39,343 bases of DNA, taken from Methylococcales bacterium. Lineage in GTDB: Bacteria > Pseudomonadota > Gammaproteobacteria > Methylococcales > Methylomonadaceae. The stretch is taken from contig QVQE01000189.1 of the NCBI GenBank assembly GCA_003584865.1, forward strand, positions 1 through 39,343, given 5' to 3'. The notes beneath the pieces are model-generated. The model saw only the letters and a list, made by a program, of their open reading frames with translations. It searched no databases and was not told the DNA's origin. Numbering within the stretch: position 1 is the stretch's first letter; each line of letters begins with the position of its first letter. Below are positions 1 through 8,379 of the stretch, piece after piece. The position numbers were made by a program, and so were the translations under genes.

Positions 1-40
1 CGAATTGGAAATCATCTGGATTGGCTAATGGCATGGATAT

Positions 41-91
41 AAACCTTCATTGTACAATGAACTGAAGGTTTGTGTTCATTTGTACATCGAA
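41..91. repeat. Nested palindromes downstream of the NuoM-like stub
   Basis: A perfect 16-bp palindrome TTCATTGTACAATGAA (46-61) sits inside a larger inverted repeat, AAACCTTCA (41-49) with TGAAGGTTT (63-71). A related word, TTCATTTGTACATCGAA, follows at 75-91. No T-tract follows on either strand, so a simple terminator is not well supported. It could be a tandem operator or the edge of a rearrangement that truncated the neighbouring gene. Confidence 0.5.
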
Positions 92-103
92 AGAAACCCG
101 TTT

Positions 104-361
104 TCATGACTTTATAAAGCCAAGAATTGCATAAAGTGTAAACCGGTAAATGAAGGATGCCGAATTGTCGGTATTAAATATAAGCAGTAGATAAAGGCTG
201 AGCAAGCCAGTGATTAACGTACCGACAAAGCCAATGCGTAAGGCAGTTGTTAATGTTTTAGAGAGTAATATGGCCACCATACTGGCAAGCGGCACCAGTG
301 TCAATGTGGTTAGTAAGGGAAACGAGAGGGTATCCAAGCCATAAGTCATTGAGGTATCCAT
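104..361 (-). pseudogene. NuoM-like antiporter subunit, N-terminal stub
   Basis: The reading frame from the ATG at 361 gives 85 residues with two hydrophobic segments like the first membrane helices of NuoM-type proton-channel subunits. Family members are about 490 residues, so more than 80% is missing, including all proton-channel residues. The start is chosen because a GAGATGAT ribosome-binding-like stretch precedes it and because it lies 7 bp after the stop of the upstream NuoL-like gene, an operon spacing. The last 15 or so residues (from about IYRFTLY) do not look like NuoM and are probably read-through into unrelated DNA. A longer start at 400 overlaps the upstream gene and is less likely. 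Confidence 0.6.
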
Positions 362-368
362 TATCATC

Positions 369-1937
369 TCAAAAAGCCAGTGACAAGGTAATGCATACAA
401 ATAACACCAGGTAGCGCGGTCTTAGGACTAATAGCTCAAATTTATTAGCGCTCTGTCCTAATTTGCGACCTATGTTAATAGTACCTTTGCCCAATCCACC
501 TAAGACAACGCGGTCTTCAAATCCATGTGTGATACTGGCAAATGTTTCGGTGATTTTACCTATAAGCCCATTGCTGTAAGAAAACGAGGGCGAAGGATTG
601 TCATTGTCCAGGGACGCACTAATTAGTCTTTCTTCCAGTTCCGCTAAGGACGATATCGAGTTGATTGCCGGTTTAGGTATGCCTGCAAGGTGATCAATGA
701 CATGGTCATCAAAGTAACTAAGATCCTGTGCCAAGCGGCGAATAGGTCTAATCAATGTCCAGTCTGTGAGTTGATCTAACCAGAATCGTTGTAAGGAAGC
801 GGTGTATGCCCAGCGCTGTTTCGCGATAACTGGGCTCACCGGTTTGATTGGGTTTTCGTACACGTTGTGCATTAATGAGGGTGCTGTTAAGAACGAATAA
901 GTGCGAATAATGGCATGGGCGCAAAGATGCCATTTAGCGAATTGCCAGAAGCCTAAGCCACATTCTATAAATAACAATCCCAGTTGTCCTGACATTGCAA
1001 AGGCTAAACAGCTTTTTACATCCGTTTGGGTAAGCCCCACTAGATAACTATATAACGCAGTCAGTCCACCAATGATGACGAGTAAGGCCATTGCTAAGGG
1101 TGCTTTTTCAAAAATAGGTTCTAAGAGGCAGACCAAATAGACACCGGCATGAATCATGACTGCGCCATAAAATACGGTGCTGGAGGGGGTAGATCCTTCT
1201 ATTGCACGAGCTAGCCAAGGGGTAAAGGGGAGTTGAGCTGATTTTGCAAAAGCGGCAATAGCAAAGCTGATAGCAATGCCAGTTGCTTCGCCGGTGCTGA
1301 GGTGTTCGGCAGCCGTTCTTAAGTTTAGCCAGTTTGTCGTTTCAGTCCAGGCATAGCTTAAGCTAATGCCCAATATAAAACTGGCATCACCGATTCGATT
1401 GGTGACGAAGACACGTGTGGCATTAATTGCTGCAACTGGCCTATTGTAGACATAGAGTATTAAAAGATAAGAGCACAGTCCGGCGATTTTCCAGCCAAAA
1501 AAAGTACCAACGGCATTGCCTGATAGAATCAATAACAGCATCGCTGAAGAGAACAAACTTAACACGAAGAAAAAGCGGTGGAAGCCTATTTCCCGATGCA
1601 TGTAATTGATTGAAAAACGTAAGATGATTACTAAGAGCAATGAGAATAGGGCAGCCAAAACGAGGCTAAAGCCATGGGTCATAAAGCTGATGTCAATGCT
1701 GAGCGTTTCACTGGAAAGCCATTGTCCTAGCAGGAAACTGCTGGCATTTTTATGCAGTAAGTCTGTGCCTAGTAAGGTAAAGGCAAGCAAACAAGACATA
1801 CTGGTAGCCCACAGTGCAATGAATGCCGTTGTGCTTTCGCTGGTTTCACCACGCAGTAAGCCAATTAACTGACCGATACCAATGATGATGGCCGCGATAA
1901 AAGGCAGTACAGGAATTAAAACGACTAGGCTATTCAT
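369..1937 (-). CDS. NuoL/DabB-like proton-channel membrane subunit
   Basis: A 522-residue polytopic membrane protein of the proton-conducting transporter family (complex I NuoL, Mrp and DabB relatives). The motif AKSAQLPF with its channel lysine (about K232) and the following WLARAIEGSTPSS match the NuoL core. Two substitutions stand out. The otherwise conserved Glu of the GWE motif in TM5 is Lys (GWKIAGLCSYLLI, K150), and the HAxxK region reads HAIIR. The C-terminal third is long and partly hydrophilic. It starts 29 bp after the truncated DUF2309 gene and is followed at once by a NuoM-like stub. In related operons such a subunit partners DUF2309 proteins in energy-coupled inorganic-carbon uptake. 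Whether this copy still works is doubtful given its neighbours. Confidence 0.75.
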   Translation of the reverse strand: MNSLVVLIPVLPFIAAIIIGIGQLIGLLRGETSESTTAFIALWATSMSCLLAFTLLGTDLLHKNASSFLLGQWLSSETLSIDISFMTHGFSLVLAALFSLLLVIILRFSINYMHREIGFHRFFFVLSLFSSAMLLLILSGNAVGTFFGWKIAGLCSYLLILYVYNRPVAAINATRVFVTNRIGDASFILGISLSYAWTETTNWLNLRTAAEHLSTGEATGIAISFAIAAFAKSAQLPFTPWLARAIEGSTPSSTVFYGAVMIHAGVYLVCLLEPIFEKAPLAMALLVIIGGLTALYSYLVGLTQTDVKSCLAFAMSGQLGLLFIECGLGFWQFAKWHLCAHAIIRTYSFLTAPSLMHNVYENPIKPVSPVIAKQRWAYTASLQRFWLDQLTDWTLIRPIRRLAQDLSYFDDHVIDHLAGIPKPAINSISSLAELEERLISASLDNDNPSPSFSYSNGLIGKITETFASITHGFEDRVVLGGLGKGTINIGRKLGQSANKFELLVLRPRYLVLFVCITLSLAF

Positions 1938-1965
1938 TCTCTAAAAGCCTCGTTGTTCGGGTTGT

Positions 1966-3612
1966 TTAATCAGCACTGGAGCCACCATGCTGACCGCCAC
2001 AGGCACCATCATAGGCGTACAGCCAGATTTTACTACGCTCAGTGATATTAAAGTTATCCAGGATGTTTAGCAACGCGAGTAGCTCATCTTTTGTGGCTGT
2101 TTGTAGCTGAGTGGCTGTGAGTCCTAAATGCTGGCATAAACGAAATAAGCGCCAACCACTGTTATGCACGGTATGTGCTGTGTTTTGCTCTGCCATAGGA
2201 CTACACTGCCAGATCCAGATCAAGTCAGCCAGTTGTTGCCACTCGGCACGATTTTGTCGATCGGGATCGGCAGAAAGGGTTAATGATTCAGCTAGTTGCG
2301 TTAGATATTCCGGTAAGTCACCTTGGTATAAATAACGACGTACCGTAAACTCTGCAAGATTCTTACGGAAATAGGAACGCAGTGCGCTCACTGTAGCTGA
2401 CGTTTTCCAGAGGTCCATGCAGATTTGGTTTAGCCACAAGCGATCCAGAGTAAGGCGAATGGCAAGATAGTCAGCCAGTTTAGGCGTCGCATCCTGGTTT
2501 GTAATGTAGTGAGGGTGTTGTTGTTGTCGCCAGTTAATCAGACCAGACCAGCCGGGTAATTCAAGGCTGAGTCTTCGTAAGTAACCGATCCAGTTATTTT
2601 TGGGGATTTCCAGTTGGGTTAATTGCAGAATAATGGTATCAATGGCATCTTCAGGTAATTCATTGACGATGTGTTGCCAGTCAGGTAGTTCGTGTAAAAA
2701 CGGGTTTGCGTCATAGTTGATGAGAGTTCGCCACGCCTTGTAAAAACCTAATTCATGTCGCTCTGGAATTGACCATGCGGCAACACCTTCATCCAGTACG
2801 GCGGCACAGATGCGTATCAGTTGCGGTCGAATAGACTCAAGGACGTCAACGCCACTCAGAGTGAGAATAATACTGCGTAAGCTAATCTCATCGCCTAATT
2901 GTAAGAAGAGGTCGTCAAGTACGCAAGACTCTCTCGATGCTATCTCTGCTAGTGGTGCGGGTGTCGCTGTTAGGGCTTGATAACTTGCAAGCCATTCTTC
3001 TGCTTGTTCTAGGGGTAAGTCCAGTAATGTTTCTGGGTGCAGGATGGCTTGTTGTAAATCCAACTTATTTAAAAGGCATTCCCACAGTTGTTTGACCACC
3101 AGATGTTCTGGGTGTCCCTCGGTCAATAGTTGTTCACGTACAGAGAGAGGGATGTCCAGTTGGAGATTTTTTAAGGCATCTAATTCGTTAATATTCCAAT
3201 TCAATTGGCTAACACTAATGCCCTTTAAGTCGAATAAGAGTGTGATTTTATAAAGCTCTTTTCGAGTAATAAGGCTTCCGCCCAAGTTGCAGGCGATTTG
3301 CTCAGTTTGTAACACCGGGCATCTTGCTAAGGCGGTATTTAGATCATCGTCATTGATTCGTTTTTGTTGATAAAAAAGTCGGCTCTGTTGTTCGGGTAGG
3401 TGAGCACAAATATAGGTGAGGGTTTCAAATTCAGCTAAGGCTTGCTCAAAAGGAAGATGCTGAAAGCCATGTAAGGTGTTGTGGTGGAAAAACTGTAGAA
3501 GCGGTGCCTGCCCAGGTAGAATGGCGTCTAGTTGAGTTAATGCTGCGATGATTTGAGCGCGGTCAGCAGAGTGATTATCGGAGCGGTTTGACGGTGATTC
3601 TTGAATATTCAT
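1966..3612 (-). pseudogene. DUF2309 (DabA-type) protein with the catalytic core deleted
   Basis: The N-terminus (about residues 36-60: APLLQFFHHNTLHGF then LPFEQAL) is typical of DUF2309, the zinc-dependent, carbonic-anhydrase-like subunit of DAB inorganic-carbon pumps. Family members run about 800-1100 residues and carry a CIDxRSE motif, then a His, then a CGACGGQxG motif; the Cys, Asp, His and Cys form the metal site. Here about 534 residues of N-terminal sequence run straight into GACGGQHGG (536-544), and the protein stops four residues later. The CIDxRSE motif and the metal-site His are absent, and so is everything after the second Cys. This fits an internal deletion plus loss of the C-terminus, so the product should be catalytically dead. 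It lies 7 bp after the NuoM-like gene in the same operon. Confidence 0.7.
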
Positions 3613-3619
3613 TTGTAAC

Positions 3620-5092
3620 TTAGAGTAAGCGCTGACTTATTTGATTAATCATCTGAGTAATGGTTGCAGCCGATAACTCAATGAGTGGGCTTGGCATAAA
3701 ACCTAAGCCGATAATGCCGCTTACCAATAGTCCGGCTGCAATAGTTTCACGAGCATTAAGATCGACAAGGTGTTGCATATTGGGTTTGATAGTGCCTGTT
3801 AACAAGAGACTGATGGTACGTATCGAATAGGCCGCACTAATAAGAACGGTGATGCTAAAAAACACCATGAGTCCACCCCATTGTTGAAAGCCACCCATCA
3901 GGGCATGGAGTTCGGCAATGAAGCCAATAGTTCCGGGTAGTCCCATGGCGGCGAATAAAGCTAAGCTGATGAATACTGAGAATCGCGGCATGAGTTGTAT
4001 TAGGGCGCTGTAATCGCCAATATGACGGGTCTTGGTACGTTCATAGAGTAGTCCTATGAGTAAGAACAAGGTGCCAGAAATAAAACCATGCGCCGTCATT
4101 TGTAATACAGCGCCGGTTAAACCGATTTCATTTAAGGTCGCAATGCCCAGTAAAATGATACCCATGTGACTCAATGAGGAGTAGGCAATCATGGCTTTAA
4201 GATCCGTTTGTCGCCAAGCCAGTAAGGCGCCATAAATCATGCCAAAGAGTGCAAGAAACACCAGTAGGGGTTGTAAACTATGCGCGGCTTCGGGCAGCAT
4301 GTTGACCGCTCGAATGAGTCCATAAGCGCCCATCTTTAATAGAATGCCTGATAATAAGATACTGACAGGGCTGGGTGCTTCAACGTGGGCAAGGGGCAAC
4401 CAGCCATGCAGTGGAAAAATGGGCATTTTAACACCAAAGCCAATTAAAAAACCTAATAGCACTAGAATTTGTTCATAGCGGGGCATGTCTTTTGCGGCTT
4501 GATGTAGGGTTGTCATCAAAGAGCCGACATGCTCAAGGTCATATTGACTGACTGCTAGTAAGCTGATGAGCATAAACACAGAGCCGCTCATGGTGTAGAG
4601 TACAAAGTTTAAGCTAGCCGCATGGCGTCTCTGTCCTCCCCAGCGTCCGATCAGGAAAAATAAAGGGATGAGGGTGAGCTCCCAAGCGATATAAAACAGT
4701 GCCCAGTCTTGAGCTAGAAACACACCTAACATACCGAATTCAAGTAATAAGATACACAGATGATAGCCCTTAACACTTTTAGGTAGCTTATAAGACGCGA
4801 TTAAGGCAATAGAGGTTAGGAGTGTTGCCAGTATCAGCATGGGCATAGATACACCATCGACACCTAAGGCATATGCACTGCCCAAATTAGGGTTAAGGGG
4901 AAAGTATTCACTGAATTGTAGTTCAGGACTGTTTTGATTGTATAAATGAAGTAACCAGCAGCTTAATAAAAATGCCAAGGTGGTAAATAAGTTCCCGATA
5001 GTGCGGATTAGGGTGGTTTTTTGACCCGGCGTAAAAGCGAGTAGTAAGACACCAGTGGCCGGCGTCCAAAGTAGTAGGCTAAGAATTCCCAT
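3620..5092 (-). CDS. NuoM-like proton-channel subunit (intact)
   Basis: A 490-residue polytopic membrane protein of normal length for NuoM/NDH-1 chain 4. The hallmark residues are all present: Glu in AWELTLIP (E138), Lys in GVKMPIFPLHGWLP (K222), Lys in LLKMGAYG (K253), a SSLSHMG motif and GFIAELHALMG. It is the first gene of a minus-strand operon whose next gene encodes a DUF2309 protein. That suggests an ion-translocating partner of a DAB-like carbon-uptake system or of a complex I variant rather than respiratory NuoM itself, because no other nuo genes are nearby. It is the only member of the operon with no visible lesion. Confidence 0.8.
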   Translation of the reverse strand: MGILSLLLWTPATGVLLLAFTPGQKTTLIRTIGNLFTTLAFLLSCWLLHLYNQNSPELQFSEYFPLNPNLGSAYALGVDGVSMPMLILATLLTSIALIASYKLPKSVKGYHLCILLLEFGMLGVFLAQDWALFYIAWELTLIPLFFLIGRWGGQRRHAASLNFVLYTMSGSVFMLISLLAVSQYDLEHVGSLMTTLHQAAKDMPRYEQILVLLGFLIGFGVKMPIFPLHGWLPLAHVEAPSPVSILLSGILLKMGAYGLIRAVNMLPEAAHSLQPLLVFLALFGMIYGALLAWRQTDLKAMIAYSSLSHMGIILLGIATLNEIGLTGAVLQMTAHGFISGTLFLLIGLLYERTKTRHIGDYSALIQLMPRFSVFISLALFAAMGLPGTIGFIAELHALMGGFQQWGGLMVFFSITVLISAAYSIRTISLLLTGTIKPNMQHLVDLNARETIAAGLLVSGIIGLGFMPSPLIELSAATITQMINQISQRLL

Positions 5093-5178
5093 TCGGTAAA
5101 ATTAATTTAACTTTTTAATAAAAGTCTACGTTGTAACATATTGATATTTCGTTATTACATCAAGGTTATTTACTGCAA

Positions 5179-5373
5179 TTATTTTCGTATGAAAACAACA
5201 TCGTTGAGATAATTTTGAAATATCGCATCGTAAGTTACAACAGCCATAGACTCGTATTTTGCTTGGGCGATTAGCAACCTATCAAAGGGGGGGAGGGCAT
5301 TGATGGGGTGGTTTTTAATTTCCCCCATCAGTCAGTCGTAAACAATGCTGGTGTCAAGTAGTAGATGCATCAT
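5179..5373 (-). pseudogene. PIN-domain (VapC-like) toxin remnant
   Basis: The frame opens with an ATG overlapping the antitoxin stop and reads MMHLLLDTSIVYD, the start of a PIN nuclease with its first acidic residue, then a TGA stop. In the same frame after the stop it continues to PPFDRLLIAQAKYE, then VVTYD and FIRK-stop, which is the canonical C-terminal part of VapC. At 65 codons against the usual 125-135, about half of the middle is missing. It is therefore a nonsense mutation plus an internal deletion. The antitoxin upstream is intact. Confidence 0.7.
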
Positions 5374-5606
5374 CAAGCCCCCGTAAACAACCGTTCAATT
5401 TCGTTGTTTGTTTCAGTGCTATCCCAGTCGGTGGAATATTGACTAAGGCCTTTCCATATTCCGGGAGCGGCAACTTTGGGTGCTATATATTTAACGATTT
5501 TTGCAACCGGTACGCCATTACGAGCAATCACCACCTCTTCATCTCGTTCGACGGCCACAATAAGCGTGGATAAACGGTTCTTGGTTTCAAGCATGTTGAT
5601 CTGCAT
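5373..5606 (-). CDS. Phd/YefM-family antitoxin
   Basis: A 77-residue protein starting MQINMLETKNRLSTLI, followed by VVIARNGVPVAKIVKY, the typical Phd/YefM N-terminal fold that binds DNA and leads into a toxin-neutralising tail. The tail (GIWKGLSQYSTDWDSTETN) ends in an acidic, LFTGA-terminated segment. The start at 5606 is preferred over the longer frame from 5747 because AAGG lies 8 nt upstream and the extra N-terminus matches nothing in the family. The cognate PIN toxin immediately downstream is broken, so this is an orphan antitoxin that may still repress its own promoter. Confidence 0.8.
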   Translation of the reverse strand: MQINMLETKNRLSTLIVAVERDEEVVIARNGVPVAKIVKYIAPKVAAPGIWKGLSQYSTDWDSTETNNEIERLFTGA

Positions 5607-5775
5607 AGCAGATACCTTGTAGTTAGCTAATGTTAGCCAACTGTAATTGAATATTTTTTTAATGTCAATTTTATAAAACAGAAATTTAAAAGGCTCAGAC
5701 CCTAAATTCTGACCATTGACTAAACGACATAGGTTCTGGCATACCATTCAAGTTTTCTGGTGAATGACTTGTGGC

Positions 5776-5878
5776 TCAGTCAATCAACATTGCCAGTACC
5801 TCTGTGTCTTCTGTAGGGTTGTTGCAATTGCGTGAGTCGTTGGGTGTGTATATCGGCTAATTCTGCTTCTATGTGCAT
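5776..5878 (-). pseudogene. Small frameshifted antitoxin-like remnant
   Basis: From an ATG at 5878 the frame reads MHIEAELADIHTQRLTQLQQ. A shift of frame then gives TEDTEVLAMLID before a stop. The two halves together resemble a short helical antitoxin N-terminus of the kind that precedes small toxins. The length is 103 bp, not a multiple of three, so it is not translated as a whole. Family identity is tentative. Confidence 0.3.
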
Positions 5879-5982
5879 AATGTCCTTATTTAGTAAATGT
5901 AAAGCATGTACAAATTATAGGCTTTGTGTCAAAATCTGTAGAAACTCATTATCTACACTGGACAAAGCTCACTAAATTTATT

Positions 5983-7173
5983 ATGACAATCAGGTTATTT
6001 GTAGTATCTAAAAGATTGAACTCTTTGTTATTTTTATTTGTAATAGTTGGCATATTGAATGGATGCGCAGGATTTAGTACTTTTTTTGGTTCATCTGGTC
6101 CAAATAATGGTCAAGTACAGGATATGCGTAAAGACCCTCGTTTAAAAGGGGTGCAGTTTGTTAATGTAGATGGAGAAATTGCTAATAGGTTACTAAGTAA
6201 ACGCAAGCAAAATGTATTCCCCGAGTCTTTTGTTAATACAGCTAAATCAGGTTATGTTTTAGGTGCGGGGGATGTCGTTAGTGTCACTCTTTGGGAGGCA
6301 CCGCCTGCCATGTTATTTGCTACAACCGTTTCGGGAGCCGCGAATAATGGATTTGCAGGACAAACCACTACTTTTCCTGAACAAATGATCAGTGGTGAGG
6401 GTAAAATCAATATTCCTTTTGCAGGCACTATTTCAGTCGTCGGTAAAACACCGCAACAGGTTGAAACTTCAATTGTTAACGCCCTAAAAGATAAGGCCAA
6501 TCAGCCCCAGGTGTTAGTGAAAGTAGTGGCTAATAATACCGCCAGCGTAACCGTTGTCGGTGAAGTATCCGCGAGCGCTAGAATACCCTTAACTTCCAGA
6601 GGTGAGAGGTTGCTGGATGCTATAGCAGCGGCGGGTGGTGTGCGTCAACCGGTTGATAAAACCACCATTCAGTTGTCACGGGCTAATAAATTACAAACCA
6701 TCGCCTTAGAAACAATTATAAATAATCCTACTCAAAATATCGTGTTGCAGCCAGGTGACGTGATAACCGCTATTATTCAGCCTTTAACGTTTACTATTTT
6801 GGGAGCTATTAGTAAAAATCAAGAGATTCATTACGAGAGTGTAGGGATCTCTTTGGCTCAGGCATTAGCCCGTGCAGGTGGTCTGGATGATCAACGCTCA
6901 GATTCTCGTGCCGTATATGTATTTAGGTTTGAAGAAGCTGACGCTTTAAACTGGGCAACACCACCGATGTTAACCGCTCAAGGTAAGGTGCCAGTGGTTT
7001 ATCAAATTAATATGAATGATCCCGCTAATTTCTTTGTAGCACAAAATTTTCCTGTAGCGGATAAAGACGTAATGTATGTGTCTGATGCCTCTTCGGTGCA
7101 GTTACAAAAATTTACGACCATGTTGTTCCAGTCTTTATATATTCTGAAAACTTTTGTACCGGCTATTCCTTAA
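5983..7173 (+). CDS. Capsule/polysaccharide export lipoprotein (Wza/BexD-type OPX)
   Basis: About 396 residues from the ATG at 5983. The N-terminus has basic residues, a hydrophobic stretch and a lipobox ending LNGC, so it is an outer-membrane lipoprotein. SGYVLGAGDVVSVTLWEAP is the Poly_export domain entry. Two SLBB-type beta-grasp segments follow (TVVGEVSASARIPL and TFTILGAISKNQEI), each followed by a leucine-rich helix with AAGGV or AGGLD. The size fits the smaller BexD/CtrA class of OPX proteins rather than long KpsD. An upstream GTG at 5926 gives 19 more residues, but it would place the signal peptide internally. The downstream glycosyltransferase and KpsC/KpsS relatives support a role in capsule export. 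No ABC transporter or PCP gene lies in the window. Confidence 0.85.
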   Translation: MTIRLFVVSKRLNSLLFLFVIVGILNGCAGFSTFFGSSGPNNGQVQDMRKDPRLKGVQFVNVDGEIANRLLSKRKQNVFPESFVNTAKSGYVLGAGDVVSVTLWEAPPAMLFATTVSGAANNGFAGQTTTFPEQMISGEGKINIPFAGTISVVGKTPQQVETSIVNALKDKANQPQVLVKVVANNTASVTVVGEVSASARIPLTSRGERLLDAIAAAGGVRQPVDKTTIQLSRANKLQTIALETIINNPTQNIVLQPGDVITAIIQPLTFTILGAISKNQEIHYESVGISLAQALARAGGLDDQRSDSRAVYVFRFEEADALNWATPPMLTAQGKVPVVYQINMNDPANFFVAQNFPVADKDVMYVSDASSVQLQKFTTMLFQSLYILKTFVPAIP

Positions 7174-7209
7174 TTGTTTTTAAGATTGATTCTGGTGTCT
7201 TGATAAATT

Positions 7210-8379
7210 TTGAAAAAATTACATTCAGAGGTAATCATAGATATTACCCGTCTGGTAGACAGGCAAATGCAGGGACGCTTTCCTACCGGTGTTGATCGAG
7301 TCAGTCTTGAGTATGTTAAGCATTTTGGGTCGTGCTCATCAGGCTTGATAAGGTATGCGGGGCAGTGGCTTGAATTATCAAGAAGAGACTCTGAACAGCT
7401 CTTTGAGGCCTTATTGGCACCTAATGAAGCGTTTAATTATTTAGTTAAACAAGCGGTAGTTAGGTCTATTCTAAAAGGCGTTATACATAGGGGGCGTGCT
7501 TCTCGCATTTTATTTCATACGGGTCATAGTGGCTTAGAAAAACCTAATTATGTACCTCGTTTGCAGAAGTCAGGTTTAAAACCTTTTTTTTTCGTACATG
7601 ACCTAATCCCCATTACTCATCCAGAATATTGTCGACCGGGTGAGGCGCTACGTCATAAAGTGAGAGTCGATACTATGCTTTCCTCAGGGCATGGAATTAT
7701 TGCCAATTCTGCGGCAACCTTGGCTGAACTGAATGCTTATGTTGAGTTAAATTGCTTGCCTAGCGTACCTGCTGTTGTGGCTTTGTTAGCGCCAGCCAGA
7801 TTACCGCTACCTTCTGTTAACCTGCCGTTGAATAAACCCTATTTTGTGATGCTGGGAACCATTGAACCGCGCAAAAATCATTGGATAATTTTGCATTTAT
7901 GGCGACAATTAATTGAAAGTTTAGGTGATGAAGCACCTCGTTTAGTCATTATTGGTCAACGTGGCTGGGAATGTGAAAACGTGGTTGATTTACTGGATAG
8001 GTGTGATGCTTTACGTGGTTTTGTCATCGAACAGTCGCGTTGCACCGATACGCAGTTATCAACCTGGCTGCATCATGCCCAAGCCTTGTTGTTCCCTTCC
8101 TTTGCGGAGGGGTATGGTATGCCATTAGTAGAAGCTTTGTCGGTCGGTTTGCCGGTTATTGTTAATGACTTACCGGCATTTCGTGAGATTGCCGGAGATA
8201 TTCCTGAGTACGTTGAGGCGCTTGATGGGGTGGGTTGGAAAGCGTTAATTTTAGCCTATGCCCAATCAGCTCATCCAAAACGTGTTGCGCAATTAGAGCG
8301 CTTAGAACATTTTATTGTCCCAACGTGGGACGCGCATTTTGAGCAAGTTGAAAGATTATTGGCAGACGTTAATGATTAA
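7210..8379 (+). CDS. Family 4 glycosyltransferase
   Basis: A 389-residue GT-B enzyme. The C-terminal half holds the nucleotide-sugar motif region: FVMLGTIEPRKNH, LVIIGQRGWE and SFAEGYGMPLVEALSVGLPV with the E-x7-E signature of GT4 (group 1) transferases. The N-terminal half starts EVIIDITRLVDRQMQGRFPTGVDRV, common in polysaccharide-cluster mannosyl/glycosyltransferases. Translation appears to start at a TTG (7210), as no in-frame ATG precedes the conserved N-terminus. It follows the export lipoprotein by 36 bp and overlaps the next gene by 8 bp, so the three form an operon. The sugar donor cannot be told from sequence. Confidence 0.85.
   Translation: MKKLHSEVIIDITRLVDRQMQGRFPTGVDRVSLEYVKHFGSCSSGLIRYAGQWLELSRRDSEQLFEALLAPNEAFNYLVKQAVVRSILKGVIHRGRASRILFHTGHSGLEKPNYVPRLQKSGLKPFFFVHDLIPITHPEYCRPGEALRHKVRVDTMLSSGHGIIANSAATLAELNAYVELNCLPSVPAVVALLAPARLPLPSVNLPLNKPYFVMLGTIEPRKNHWIILHLWRQLIESLGDEAPRLVIIGQRGWECENVVDLLDRCDALRGFVIEQSRCTDTQLSTWLHHAQALLFPSFAEGYGMPLVEALSVGLPVIVNDLPAFREIAGDIPEYVEALDGVGWKALILAYAQSAHPKRVAQLERLEHFIVPTWDAHFEQVERLLADVND

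Noticed and set aside
41-71. Rho-independent terminator of the minus-strand operon
   Set aside because: The stem is good, but no T-tract follows it on the minus strand.
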